Below are positions 8,692 through 16,686 of a DNA stretch of 64,000 bases, piece by piece; position 1 is the first letter of the stretch, and the number at the start of each line of letters is the position of its first letter. The notes beneath the pieces are model-generated. The model was not told the DNA's origin. It made no database searches and saw only the letters and a program-made list of their open reading frames with translations. Source of the DNA: Microcosmobacter mediterraneus (GTDB taxonomy: Bacteria > Bacteroidota > Bacteroidia > Flavobacteriales > Flavobacteriaceae). The stretch covers positions 372,001 through 436,000 of the forward strand of contig NZ_JAVRIA010000002.1 of assembly GCF_031846265.1 (NCBI RefSeq), given 5' to 3'. The translations under genes were made by a program, and so were the position numbers.

Positions 8692-10158
8692 ATGAAATAT
8701 TTTTACTTACTCTTTTTTTGTCCTTTACTTCTTTTTAGTCAAACACAAATTGGTCAAGATATTGATGGAGAATCTATTGGTGACGAATTTGGTCAATCTG
8801 TATCAATGAACAATAATGGAACTATAGTTGCAGTTGGAGGATGGAGAAATGATGATAATGGTGATGGTTCAGGGCATGTAAGAGTTTTTGAAGATGATAA
8901 TGGGATATGGAATCAAATAGGAAATGATATTATTGGAGAAGAATTTAACAATTTTTTTGGCACATCAGTCTCGTTGAATTATGAAGGTAATAGGATTGCG
9001 ATTGGAGCAATATTTAATGATGGAAATGGAAGTCAATCTGGACATGTAAGAGTTTTTGAAGAAATTAATGGTGTATGGACCCAAATAGGTAATGATATTG
9101 ATGGTGAAAGTAGTGGAGATTTATCAGGTAGGTCTGTTTCCTTAAATTATGAAGGTAATAGGGTTGCAATTGGAGCAAATTTTAATGATGGAAATGGCTT
9201 TGATTCAGGTCATGTTCGTATATATGAGGAATCTGGTGGTATTTGGATGCAAGTAGGAATGGATATAGATGGAGAATCACCAGCTGATTTTTCAGGTAGA
9301 TCAGTATCATTAAATGCTAACGGAAATAGAGTTGCTATAGGAGCTACTAATAATAATGGTAGCGATACTAGGATGGGACACGTTAGAGTTTTTGAAGAAA
9401 CAGGTGGTGTTTGGACTCAAATAGGATCTGATATTAATGGTGAGGCTAATTTAGATTTTTCAGGTAGATCAGTATCATTAAATGCAAATGGAACAAGAAT
9501 TGCTATTGATGCAACTTTTAACGATGGTAATGGAGCAGATTCAGGACATGTTAGAGTTTTTGAAGAAACAGGTGGTGTTTGGACTCAAATAGGATCTGAT
9601 ATTAATGGTGAATCTTTAGGTGATCAATCAGGAGAGTCAATATCATTAAGTTCTGATGGAACAATTATTGCTATAGGAGCACCATTTAATGATGGAAACG
9701 GAGATAATTCTGGTCATGTTCGGGTATACAAAGAATCTGGAGGTACTTGGACACAAGTAGGTTTAGATATAAACGGAGAAAATTTAGAGGATCAATCAGG
9801 AAAATCAGTTTCTGTAAGTTTGGATGGAACAATTATTGCTATAGGAGCACCATTTAATGATGGTAATGGAGATAATTCTGGTCATGTAAGAGTTTATGAT
9901 TTAGGTAACGTATTATCGGTACAGGAGCAAAATAGGAATACTTTTAGTATCTATCCAAACCCAACAAAGAGCCAGTTTACCGTGCAATTAAATGATGGTA
10001 ATAGTTTAAAGCAAATAGAGGTATATACAATTTTAGGTGAGTTGCTAATAACCAGTAAAAAGACTATAGTTAATACAAGTAAATTATCCACAGGAACGTA
10101 TCTTGTAAAGATTAAAACAAGCAAAGGCACTGCTGCAGAAAAGTTGATAATAGAGTAA
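8692..10158 (+). CDS. Secreted FG-GAP-like seven-repeat protein with T9SS sorting domain, paralog 3
   Basis: The 488-residue protein has a signal peptide (ending about LLFSQ, residue 17). Its seven repeats are very regular, each about 56 residues, with consensus WTQIGxDIxGESxGDxSGxSVSL, then NGxxVAIGA, FNDGNGxxSGHVRVFE. The NDGNGxxSG loops recall Ca-binding loops of FG-GAP repeats, but Ca binding is inference. The sorting domain ends in EKLIIE. Neighbouring repeats are nearly identical in DNA with an exact 168-bp period, showing recent internal duplication. It ends with a strong terminator. Confidence 0.86.
   Translation: MKYFYLLFFCPLLLFSQTQIGQDIDGESIGDEFGQSVSMNNNGTIVAVGGWRNDDNGDGSGHVRVFEDDNGIWNQIGNDIIGEEFNNFFGTSVSLNYEGNRIAIGAIFNDGNGSQSGHVRVFEEINGVWTQIGNDIDGESSGDLSGRSVSLNYEGNRVAIGANFNDGNGFDSGHVRIYEESGGIWMQVGMDIDGESPADFSGRSVSLNANGNRVAIGATNNNGSDTRMGHVRVFEETGGVWTQIGSDINGEANLDFSGRSVSLNANGTRIAIDATFNDGNGADSGHVRVFEETGGVWTQIGSDINGESLGDQSGESISLSSDGTIIAIGAPFNDGNGDNSGHVRVYKESGGTWTQVGLDINGENLEDQSGKSVSVSLDGTIIAIGAPFNDGNGDNSGHVRVYDLGNVLSVQEQNRNTFSIYPNPTKSQFTVQLNDGNSLKQIEVYTILGELLITSKKTIVNTSKLSTGTYLVKIKTSKGTAAEKLIIE
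9289..9900 (+). repeat. Intragenic 168-bp tandem repeats (propeller blades) in paralog 3
   Basis: Several blocks recur at exactly 168 bp: a 62-bp identical block at 9382-9443 and 9550-9611, GATGGAACAATTATTGC at 9655 and 9823, and TTCAGGTAGATCAGTATC at 9291 and 9459. The period equals 56 codons, one propeller blade. Confidence 0.9.
9958..10059 (+). repeat. Near-identical sorting-domain DNA, copy B
   Basis: Partner of 6605-6706: 102 bp with two visible differences, covering the start of the T9SS sorting domain of paralog 3. Confidence 0.85.
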
Positions 10159-10178
10159 ATTAGGAAATTAAGACATAT

Positions 10179-10210
10179 AAAAAGCACTGTAATTTTACAG
10201 TGCTTTTTCA
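10179..10210 (+). terminator. Strong terminator after paralog 3
   Basis: AAAAAGCACTGTAA (10179-10192) is perfectly complementary to TTACAGTGCTTTTT (10195-10208). The A and T tracts on both sides make it potentially bidirectional. The same hairpin follows paralog 4. Confidence 0.88.
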
Positions 10211-10278
10211 TGTAAACATGATGACATTTTTAAAGTAAAACGATACCGTAGTAATACGAACTCTAAAACTTTAAAAAA

Positions 10279-11748
10279 ATGAAACAATTCTACACTTTAA
10301 TTTTAGTATTAATATCCATTACACTTCATACTCAACAACAAATAGGACAAGATATAAATGGAGCAGCAGCAGGAGATAATGCAGGTATAAGTGTAAGTAC
10401 ATCAGCAGATGGTAATATAGTAGCTATTGGTTCACCTTTTAATGATGAAAATGGTTTAAATTCAGGACATGTACGAATATTTGAAAATCAATCTGATACT
10501 TGGGTACAAATTGGTCAAGATATAGAAGGAGAAGCAGAAGGAGATCGATCAGGTATAAGTGTAAGTTTATCAGCAGATGGCTCTATTGTTGCAATTGGAG
10601 CACAATTAAATGATGGAAATGGTATTATTTCAGGGCATGTACGTATCTATGAAAATTTAAATGGAACATGGATACAGATAGGACAAGATATTGATGGAGA
10701 AGCTGCCGAAGATGCATCAGGACAAAGTATAAGTTTATCAGCAGATGGCTCTATTGTTGCAATTGGCGCACAATTAAATGATGGAAGTGGTTTTAATTCA
10801 GGACATGTACGTATTTATGAAAATCAAAATGGAACTTGGATACAGATAGGACAAGATATTGATGGAGATGATACAAATAATAGATTTGGTAGAAGTGTAA
10901 GTTTATCTGCAAACGGCAATATTGTTGCTATTAATTTAATAGGTATTGATGAATTTGGTTTTGATAGTGTACGTGTTTATGAAAATCAAAGTGGAACTTG
11001 GACGCAAATAGGAGATGATATTAATGGTGAATCTCTTGGTGCTGCTAATAATGGTGGTGTAAGTTTATCTTCTAACGGTAATATAGTTGCTTTTTTAGCA
11101 TTAGGGCTTACCGATACACCTGAAGTATCCAATGTTGCTGTAATCTATGAAAATCAGAACGGTACTTGGGTTCAGCTAGGTGATACAATTTTTTCAGAAC
11201 AAACTTCTGATGGCGCTGGTACAAGAAGTATTAGTTTATCTGGTGATGGTACGATTGTGGCTATAGGTGCAAATACTAACGATGGAAATGGTATAAATTC
11301 TGGACATGTTCGTGTTTTTAAAAATCAAAATGGTGTGTGGATGCAATTAGGTGAAGATATTGATGGCGGAGCCGCAAGTGATTTCTTAGGCGCAAGTGTG
11401 AGTCTATCAGAAAACGGAAATATATTAGCAATAGGAGCTTATGGTAATGATGATAATGGAGATTTGTCAGGACAAGTAACAGTCTTTGATTTATTTGATT
11501 TATTATCGACTGATGACTATCAAAACTCAGAATTTAAACTTTACCCAAACCCAGCAAAAAACCAATTCACGATACAATTAAATGATGCATCGATTTTAGA
11601 AAGCATCACTGTTTATAATGCTTTAGGACAAGCTGTACTAACTTCCACAAAAAGCGTTATAAATACTTCAAAATTAGCATCAGGATCCTATATCGTTGAG
11701 GTTTTAACTAGTAAAGGAAAAGACACTAAAAAGCTGATTATAGAATAA
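10279..11748 (+). CDS. Secreted FG-GAP-like seven-repeat protein with T9SS sorting domain, paralog 4
   Basis: The 489-residue protein has a signal peptide (ending about LHTQQ, residue 19-20). Seven repeats follow (QIGQDINGAAAGDNAG, QIGQDIEGEAEGDRSG and so on). Repeats 5 and 6 are diverged (DINGESLGAANNG, LGDTIFSEQTSDGAG). The sorting domain runs from LYPNPAKNQFTIQL to KLIIE and resembles that of paralog 2 more than those of 1 and 3. It lacks the upstream repeat of its siblings and instead follows the terminator of paralog 3, so it probably has an independent promoter. Confidence 0.85.
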   Translation: MKQFYTLILVLISITLHTQQQIGQDINGAAAGDNAGISVSTSADGNIVAIGSPFNDENGLNSGHVRIFENQSDTWVQIGQDIEGEAEGDRSGISVSLSADGSIVAIGAQLNDGNGIISGHVRIYENLNGTWIQIGQDIDGEAAEDASGQSISLSADGSIVAIGAQLNDGSGFNSGHVRIYENQNGTWIQIGQDIDGDDTNNRFGRSVSLSANGNIVAINLIGIDEFGFDSVRVYENQSGTWTQIGDDINGESLGAANNGGVSLSSNGNIVAFLALGLTDTPEVSNVAVIYENQNGTWVQLGDTIFSEQTSDGAGTRSISLSGDGTIVAIGANTNDGNGINSGHVRVFKNQNGVWMQLGEDIDGGAASDFLGASVSLSENGNILAIGAYGNDDNGDLSGQVTVFDLFDLLSTDDYQNSEFKLYPNPAKNQFTIQLNDASILESITVYNALGQAVLTSTKSVINTSKLASGSYIVEVLTSKGKDTKKLIIE

Positions 11749-11772
11749 GATATTAAAGAATAATTTATAATT

Positions 11773-11806
11773 AAAAGCACTGTAATTTTACAGTGCTTTT
11801 TTATTT
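11773..11806 (+). terminator. Strong terminator after paralog 4
   Basis: AAAAGCACTGTAA (11773-11785) pairs with TTACAGTGCTTTT and is followed by more T. It has the same sequence as the hairpin after paralog 3, so the terminator was duplicated with the gene. Confidence 0.88.
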
Positions 11807-11844
11807 ATTTAACCTAGATTAAACATTATTAAATTTTAATAATG

Positions 11845-11852
11845 TAGCTTTG
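11845..11852 (+). promoter_or_regulatory. Possible Bacteroidota -7 box upstream of rnr
   Basis: TAGCTTTG matches the TAnnTTTG -7 consensus and lies about 90 bp before the rnr start. No clear TTG -33 box is seen at the usual distance. Confidence 0.3.
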
Positions 11853-11944
11853 CGTTAAACTTAATATCTTCTCTTCCACCACTATTAAGTTTTAAATGAA
11901 GAATTCCTAACACTTTTAGGAAATGAAAATGATTACAAATAATA

Positions 11945-14188
11945 ATGACAAGAAAAAGAAAAAAGAAATCTAGAAACAATAAGATTTCTAACCTTACAAA
12001 TACAATCTTAAGTATACTAAAAAAAGAACGAAACAAATCCTTTAACCATAAACAAATTGCCGCAAAACTAGGTGTTAACGATACTAGTAGCCGCAACCAA
12101 ATTATTAAAAAACTTCTACAACTTAAAGCAAAACAAGAGATAGAAGAAGTAGAACGTGGTAAGTTTAAAGCGATTGTTAATTCAGAATATCACACAGGTA
12201 TTTTAGACCTAGCCTCCAAAGGAAACGGTTACATTATCTCAGATGAGTTTGAAAACGATGTGTTTATCGCCTCTAATAATATGAATAAAGCCCTCGATGG
12301 AGACGAAGTAGAATTCTATGCCTACAGACGCAAACGAAGAGGAAAACAAGAAGGAGAAATTACTAATATTATCAAACGCGCTAAGAGCGAATATGTTGGT
12401 ACGATTCAAATACAAAAGAAAAAGAACTTTGCATTTGTAGTAGCAGATAGTGTAAAGATGTATAAAGACATTTTTGTACCAATCAATAAAACAAAAAAAG
12501 CAGAAGATGGTGATAAAGTTCTGGTCTCATTAACCGATTGGCCAGAAAAGGCGGATTCACCATATGGAAAAGTCTTAGAAGTCTTAGGAAAACCAGGAGA
12601 ACACAGTACCGAAATACATTCTATTTTAGCAGAATATGGTTTACCTCACGAATTTCCTCAAGAGGTTGAAGCATATGCTAATAAACTAGATACATCCATT
12701 ACAGAACAAGAAATTGCTAAGCGTCGTGATATGCGACAAGATTTAACCTTTACCATTGACCCAAAAGATGCCAAAGACTTTGATGATGCCTTATCTTTTA
12801 CGGTTTTAGATAAAGGTTTGTATGAAATAGGAATCCATATTGCAGATGTATCACATTATTTGCAACCAGGAACCATTTTAGATGATGAAGCCTATGAGCG
12901 CGCAACTTCAATTTACTTAGTGGATCGCGTAGTACCTATGCTACCAGAAATATTATCTAACGGAGCGTGTTCATTAAGACCACACGAAGAGAAATATACA
13001 TTTTCTGCTGTGTTTCAAATGAATGATAAATGCGAAATTAAAAACGAATGGTTTGGTAGAACCGTCACCTATTCAGATGCACGTTTCGCTTATGAAGAAG
13101 CCCAAGCTATTATTGAACAGAACACTAAATTTGAACTGTCAGGTCGAGCGGAGTCGGGACCTATCAAAACCGAAATCCCTCAAGAGGTCTCACTCACAGA
13201 AAAACCATACAACACCAAACAAGAAATAGCTGAAGCGGTCTTAGTTTTAGACCGTCTCGCTAAAAAAATGCGCTCTCAACGTATGCGTACAGGAGCAATT
13301 TCTTTTGACAAAGTAGAGGTGAAGTTTAATTTAGATAAAGAAGCAAACCCTATAGGTATTCACTTTAAAACAAGCAAAGAAGCTAATAAACTTATTGAAG
13401 AGTTTATGCTACTTGCCAACCGAAAGGTTTCAGAATTTATTGGAAAACAAAACCCTAGAAAAACCTTTGTGTATCGTGTGCATGATGAACCAGATGAAGC
13501 AAAACTAGCGCAGTTACAAACTGTTGTTAGTCGTTTTGGACATAAACTTAATTTTAAAGATCGCAACAGTGTCGCATCATCTTTAAACAAGTTACTTACA
13601 GATGTCGTTGGTAAAAAAGAGCAGAATTTAGTCGATACTTTAGCTATACGAACCATGTCTAAAGCAGAGTATACCACACACAATATTGGGCATTATGGTT
13701 TAGCTTTTGATTATTATAGTCATTTCACATCACCGATTCGTCGTTATCCAGATGTTATGGCACATCGTTTATTACAACAGTATTTAGATGGTGGAAAATC
13801 AGCGAATGAAGAGGAGTATGAAGAAAAGTGTAAGCACTCTAGTAATATGGAATACCTTGCCACAAAAGCAGAACGTGATTCTATAAAATATATGCAGATT
13901 CGTTTTATGCAAGACCACCAAGACGAAGAATTTAAAGGCGTTATTTCTGGTGTAACTGATTGGGGAATTTATGTAGAGATTATTGCTAATAAGTGCGAAG
14001 GGATGGTTAGTGTTAGAGACATGAATGATGACCATTACGAATTTGATCAAGATCAATATGCTATGGTTGGAAGAAAAACAGGAATGATGTACCAATTAGG
14101 TGATGAGGTTATTGTAAAAGTGAAGAATACAGATTTAGTAAAGAAACACTTAGATTTTTATATGGTTGGAAAAGTAGAATCACTTTAA
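11945..14188 (+). CDS. rnr: Ribonuclease R
   Basis: A 747-residue RNase II/R-family 3'-5' exoribonuclease that degrades structured RNA. A basic N-terminus and a winged-helix region (about 15-75) are followed by cold-shock domains, the RNB catalytic domain (about 255-600) and a C-terminal S1 domain (about 655-740, EFKGVISGVTDWGIYVEI). The metal-binding motif DPKDAKDFDDALSF is intact. At about residues 398-406 an in-frame segment (SGRAESGP) is encoded by a palindromic dispersed repeat (13137-13164). It sits in a loop between AYEEAQAIIE and IPQEVSLTEKPY, so it is probably tolerated. Confidence 0.95.
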   Translation: MTRKRKKKSRNNKISNLTNTILSILKKERNKSFNHKQIAAKLGVNDTSSRNQIIKKLLQLKAKQEIEEVERGKFKAIVNSEYHTGILDLASKGNGYIISDEFENDVFIASNNMNKALDGDEVEFYAYRRKRRGKQEGEITNIIKRAKSEYVGTIQIQKKKNFAFVVADSVKMYKDIFVPINKTKKAEDGDKVLVSLTDWPEKADSPYGKVLEVLGKPGEHSTEIHSILAEYGLPHEFPQEVEAYANKLDTSITEQEIAKRRDMRQDLTFTIDPKDAKDFDDALSFTVLDKGLYEIGIHIADVSHYLQPGTILDDEAYERATSIYLVDRVVPMLPEILSNGACSLRPHEEKYTFSAVFQMNDKCEIKNEWFGRTVTYSDARFAYEEAQAIIEQNTKFELSGRAESGPIKTEIPQEVSLTEKPYNTKQEIAEAVLVLDRLAKKMRSQRMRTGAISFDKVEVKFNLDKEANPIGIHFKTSKEANKLIEEFMLLANRKVSEFIGKQNPRKTFVYRVHDEPDEAKLAQLQTVVSRFGHKLNFKDRNSVASSLNKLLTDVVGKKEQNLVDTLAIRTMSKAEYTTHNIGHYGLAFDYYSHFTSPIRRYPDVMAHRLLQQYLDGGKSANEEEYEEKCKHSSNMEYLATKAERDSIKYMQIRFMQDHQDEEFKGVISGVTDWGIYVEIIANKCEGMVSVRDMNDDHYEFDQDQYAMVGRKTGMMYQLGDEVIVKVKNTDLVKKHLDFYMVGKVESL
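13137..13164. repeat. REP-like palindromic repeat inside rnr
   Basis: The core CAGGTCGAGCGGAGTCGGGA, flanked by AGGTC and GACCT and containing GTCGAGC / AGTCGGG, is locally GC-rich. It resembles the GGTCGAGCGGAGTCGAGACC repeat class known from flavobacterial intergenic DNA. A second plus-strand frame across it reads VERSRDL, a string often seen where this repeat is translated (recalled, not searched). Confidence 0.65.
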
Positions 14189-14194
14189 AATGAT

Positions 14195-14225
14195 TTGTCA
14201 TGCTGAATTTATTTCAGCATCTTGT
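14195..14225. repeat. Short dispersed palindrome (TGCTGAA/TTCAGCA type)
   Basis: ATGCTGAA-TTTAT-TTCAGCAT at 14200-14220, preceded by TTGTC and followed by CTTG. It is one of four related elements in the window. It lies 7 bp after the rnr stop and could also act as a weak 3' hairpin. Confidence 0.6.
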
Positions 14226-14252
14226 ATTCAATTTATAATATAGATTAAACGC

Positions 14253-14552
14253 ATGATATTAACAACAACAAATTCAATAGAACACCACAAAATTGTAGAC
14301 TATTGTGGTATCGTAACTGGAGTAAGCATGAAAATGCGAGAAATGGCTGCTTTTGGCGGAAAAGAAAAACAGGCAAAGCAAATGGCTGAGGCTTTAAACC
14401 AATTAAAAGAAGAAGCGTTTAGAGAACTACAAAACCACGCTAAAGCCCTAGATGCAAATGCAGTAGTAGGTATACATATAGATTTTGAACCTGTTGGTAC
14501 TGGCTACTATTTTGGTGTTTCTGTAACAGGCACTGCTGTAAAAGTTGCGTAA
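14253..14552 (+). CDS. YbjQ family protein (UPF0145/DUF74)
   Basis: A 99-residue protein of the YbjQ family, small oligomeric proteins often called heavy-metal-binding domains. The family pattern is visible: an N-terminal strand ILTTTNSIEHHKIVDYCGIV, a helix with MAEALNQLKEEAFREL, then ALDANAVVGIHIDFEPVG and VSVTGTAVKV. The full length matches the family (about 105). The biochemical role is not established. It stands alone on the plus strand between rnr and a GIN-domain protein gene. Confidence 0.88.
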   Translation: MILTTTNSIEHHKIVDYCGIVTGVSMKMREMAAFGGKEKQAKQMAEALNQLKEEAFRELQNHAKALDANAVVGIHIDFEPVGTGYYFGVSVTGTAVKVA

Positions 14553-14602
14553 TTCTTAAAAAAGGAATACTATTTGATTTAGCAATCTTAAAACTATTAA
14601 AA

Positions 14603-15274
14603 ATGAAAAAGTTACTCGTAATAATTACATTCTTTTTAACGATAATATCCACTGCTCAAAGTAGTATTAATAAGACGGTTGGAGAATTTTCAACTCTTAA
14701 AGTTTTTGATCTCATTGAGGTAAAAATGATAAAATCTGATATTGATAAAGTGGTAATTAATGGTAAGAACAAAGATCAGGTTAAGGTTGTTAATAAAAAC
14801 GGCACCTTAAAAATCAAAATGAAAATCAAAGAAATTTTTGATGGTAGTAATACCTCTGTAACATTGTATTATACTTCTGTAGAAACTATTGACGCTAATG
14901 AAGGTGCATATATTACTCTTGATGATGTTATTGATCAGTTTGAAATAGACCTAAAAACACAAGAAGGTGGAAAAATTAAAGCTAAAGTTGATGTAAAATA
15001 TGCTAATATTAGATCTGTAACTGGTGGCGAAATAGAACTATCAGGAAAAGCTAAAAATCAGGATATTTCATTATATACAGGCGGAATTTATAAAGGCGAA
15101 GATTGTATATCTGAAGATTCAGAAGTAGCTATAAGAGCAGCAGGTGTTGCTCACGTTAATACTTTAGAAAACTTAAAGATTAAAATTAGAGCAGGTGGTG
15201 ACGTATACATTTACGGAAACCCTAAGCAAGTAGATGAGAATAAAGTCTTTGGTGGTCGTGTAAAGCGCATGTAA
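14603..15274 (+). CDS. Secreted GIN-domain protein (DUF2807 type)
   Basis: A 223-residue exported protein with a signal peptide (cleavage after TAQ, about residue 19). The remainder is a right-handed beta-helix-like DUF2807/head-GIN domain: KVFDLIEVKMIKSDIDKVVI, then repeating short strands such as YANIRSVTGGEIELSGKAKNQ and EVAIRAAGVAHV, ending VYIYGNPKQVDENKVFGG. This family is abundant in Bacteroidota and its function is unknown, possibly an envelope scaffold. It is 50 bp downstream of the ybjQ-like gene and may share its transcript. Confidence 0.85.
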   Translation: MKKLLVIITFFLTIISTAQSSINKTVGEFSTLKVFDLIEVKMIKSDIDKVVINGKNKDQVKVVNKNGTLKIKMKIKEIFDGSNTSVTLYYTSVETIDANEGAYITLDDVIDQFEIDLKTQEGGKIKAKVDVKYANIRSVTGGEIELSGKAKNQDISLYTGGIYKGEDCISEDSEVAIRAAGVAHVNTLENLKIKIRAGGDVYIYGNPKQVDENKVFGGRVKRM

Positions 15275-15295
15275 TATATTGGTGTTTTCTTTTCC

Positions 15296-15303
15296 TATAT
15301 TTG
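15296..15303 (+). promoter_or_regulatory. Possible -7 box before the LysE-family gene
   Basis: TATATTTG, an exact TAnnTTTG match, lies 14 bp before the GTG start codon. A TTG at 15279 sits closer (14 bp) than the usual 17-23 bp spacing, so support is only partial. Confidence 0.35.
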
Positions 15304-15317
15304 TTTAAATCCTTCAC

Positions 15318-16028
15318 GTGTTTATGCTTGATGATATATTAGCAGCCATACCCTTCGGAATTATTTTAGCCTTCACCATAGGTCCTGTGTTCTTTGTATT
15401 GTTAGAGACAAGTGCTACTAAGGGTTTTAAATGTGCTTTAATTTTTGATTTAGGTGTTATATTGGCTGATATTGTCTTTATTCTTCTTCTTTTTTTAAGT
15501 ACTGATACCCTTCTTGAAAAAATAAAAGATGATCCTAAACTATTGGTTTTTGGAGGCGTTCTACTTGTTGTGTATGGTATTATTTCTTTTATAAAAATTT
15601 CAAAGTCATTCCGATCTATAGTAAGAGAACATCATAAAATTGAACTACCCAAAAAAGATTATGGTAAACTTTTTATTAAAGGGTTTTTGCTAAATTTTAT
15701 AAATATTGGTGTGCTGTTAGGTTGGTTAGGTTTTATAGTAATTGGAACCTCAATCACTAAGTCAGAAAATGGAGTAATTGTATTTATAACAACAATGCTG
15801 GTTGCGTATTTTTTAACTGATATTGTAAAAATTGCAGCAGCAAAAAGCCTTAAAAGCAAATTAACACCTCGTCTTATTTTTAAAACTAAAAAGATAGTAG
15901 CTTTGGTAATTTTAGCTTTCGGTTTAATACTACTATTACAAGGTCTTTTCCCAGAAGCTTATGAAAAGAATAAAGAGCGTATAGAAAGTATCAATCCATT
16001 AAATGATAACATTAGCACAATAGAATAA
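15318..16028 (+). CDS. LysE-family amino acid exporter
   Basis: A 236-residue integral membrane protein with about six transmembrane helices. The family's N-terminal block is present (IPFGIILAFTIGPVFFVLLETSATKGFKCAL), with the GPVFF segment matching the G-P-x-F motif of LysE/RhtB exporters. A charged cytoplasmic loop lies at about 85-115. A GTG start at 15318 or ATG at 15324 (MLDDIL) is possible; the second is equally good. The substrate cannot be told from sequence. It is the last plus-strand gene before the minus-strand tRNA-Cys. Confidence 0.87.
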   Translation: MFMLDDILAAIPFGIILAFTIGPVFFVLLETSATKGFKCALIFDLGVILADIVFILLLFLSTDTLLEKIKDDPKLLVFGGVLLVVYGIISFIKISKSFRSIVREHHKIELPKKDYGKLFIKGFLLNFINIGVLLGWLGFIVIGTSITKSENGVIVFITTMLVAYFLTDIVKIAAAKSLKSKLTPRLIFKTKKIVALVILAFGLILLLQGLFPEAYEKNKERIESINPLNDNISTIE

Positions 16029-16071
16029 AAAGTATCTTATTGGTTAATTATACACAATCCATATTTTTCAT

Positions 16072-16101
16072 AAAAAAAGAGATGTTATTTAACATCTCTT
16101 T
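16072..16101 (-). terminator. Terminator of tRNA-Cys
   Basis: AAAGAGATGTTA (16076-16087) is perfectly complementary to TAACATCTCTTT (16090-16101). Read on the minus strand it is followed by a T tract and lies about 10 bp beyond the tRNA 3' end. It may also stop convergent transcription from the LysE gene. Confidence 0.8.
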
Positions 16102-16109
16102 AATCTCAG

Positions 16110-16180
16110 AGGCGTCTAGCGGATTCGAACCGCTGTACAAGGTTTTGCAGACCTTTGCCTAGCCACTCGGCCAAGACGCC
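16110..16180 (-). tRNA. tRNA-Cys (GCA anticodon)
   Basis: Read on the minus strand this is a 71-nt cloverleaf. The acceptor stem is GGCGTCT / AGACGCC. The D arm has GGCCGAGTGGCTAGGC, the anticodon arm AAGGT-CTGCAAA-ACCTT gives anticodon GCA, and the T arm has AGCGG-TTCGAAT-CCGCT. The discriminator base is U73, as expected for tRNA-Cys. CCA is not encoded. A hairpin terminator follows. Confidence 0.97.
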
Positions 16181-16231
16181 ATTAATAGGACGACAAATAT
16201 ATAAAAACTATGCAGTTTACCATATTGCCTG

Positions 16232-16594
16232 CTATTTTTTTCGTCTTTTAGTCATTATTATCGTTACAGCTTCAACATCACCACCAATAGGAGGGTTTAG
16301 TTTGCTTATACTAATAGTTGCTTTAATAATATGATAATTTTCAACAAAAAACCGATTAAGAATTCTATTTGCAACAGCCTCAAGAAGTTTTGAAGCTTGA
16401 GCCATTTCCTCTACAACTATTCGGTTTAAAAACACATAATCTACAGTGTCCTTTAAGTCATCACTAAGAGCAGATTCTAATAAGTTGGTTTTAACTTTTA
16501 TGTCTACACGATAGTCACTACCAATTTTTGTCTCTTCTTTTAAGCAGCCATGGTAAGCAAAAACTCTTATATTTTCAACTTTAATTATTCCCAT
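16232..16594 (-). CDS. folB: Dihydroneopterin aldolase
   Basis: A 120-residue FolB, which cleaves 7,8-dihydroneopterin to 6-hydroxymethyl-dihydropterin and glycolaldehyde in folate synthesis. Typical features are VENIRVFAYHGCLKEETKIG (substrate-binding N-terminus), DTVDYVFL, LLEAVANRI (containing the conserved Glu) and KLNPPIGGDVEAV (with the catalytic Lys and PP motif). The length is normal. It is divergent from glnS, with a short repeat in the shared upstream region. Confidence 0.94.
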   Translation of the reverse strand: MGIIKVENIRVFAYHGCLKEETKIGSDYRVDIKVKTNLLESALSDDLKDTVDYVFLNRIVVEEMAQASKLLEAVANRILNRFFVENYHIIKATISISKLNPPIGGDVEAVTIIMTKRRKK

Positions 16595-16617
16595 CTAACA
16601 AAAGTAATGGTCTTTGT

Positions 16618-16654
16618 TCTAATATCTAAAAGCGAAGCGGTCTAATGTCTAAAA
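16618..16654. repeat. Short dispersed repeat between folB and glnS
   Basis: TTCTAATATCTAAAAGCGAAGC and TCTAATGTCTAAA repeat the TCTAATxTCTAA word around an AGCGAAGCGG centre. This resembles dispersed intergenic repeats common in flavobacteria. Only one copy is seen here, so the assignment is tentative. Confidence 0.4.
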
Positions 16655-16686
16655 TTATGTAATTTTACGACAATAATTAAATGTAG

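Noticed and set aside
9289..9900. Regular repeats that could suggest a CRISPR array
   Set aside because: The period is 168 bp, the repeats are in frame and encode propeller blades, and no spacers or cas genes are present.
11836..12096. Minus-strand frame over the start of rnr
   Set aside because: It overlaps the rnr N-terminus, has a composition typical of antisense to Lys-rich codons, and resembles no family.
13023..13229. Second plus-strand frame across rnr containing VERSRDL
   Set aside because: It lies fully within rnr in another frame; the string is the translation of a dispersed repeat, not a gene.
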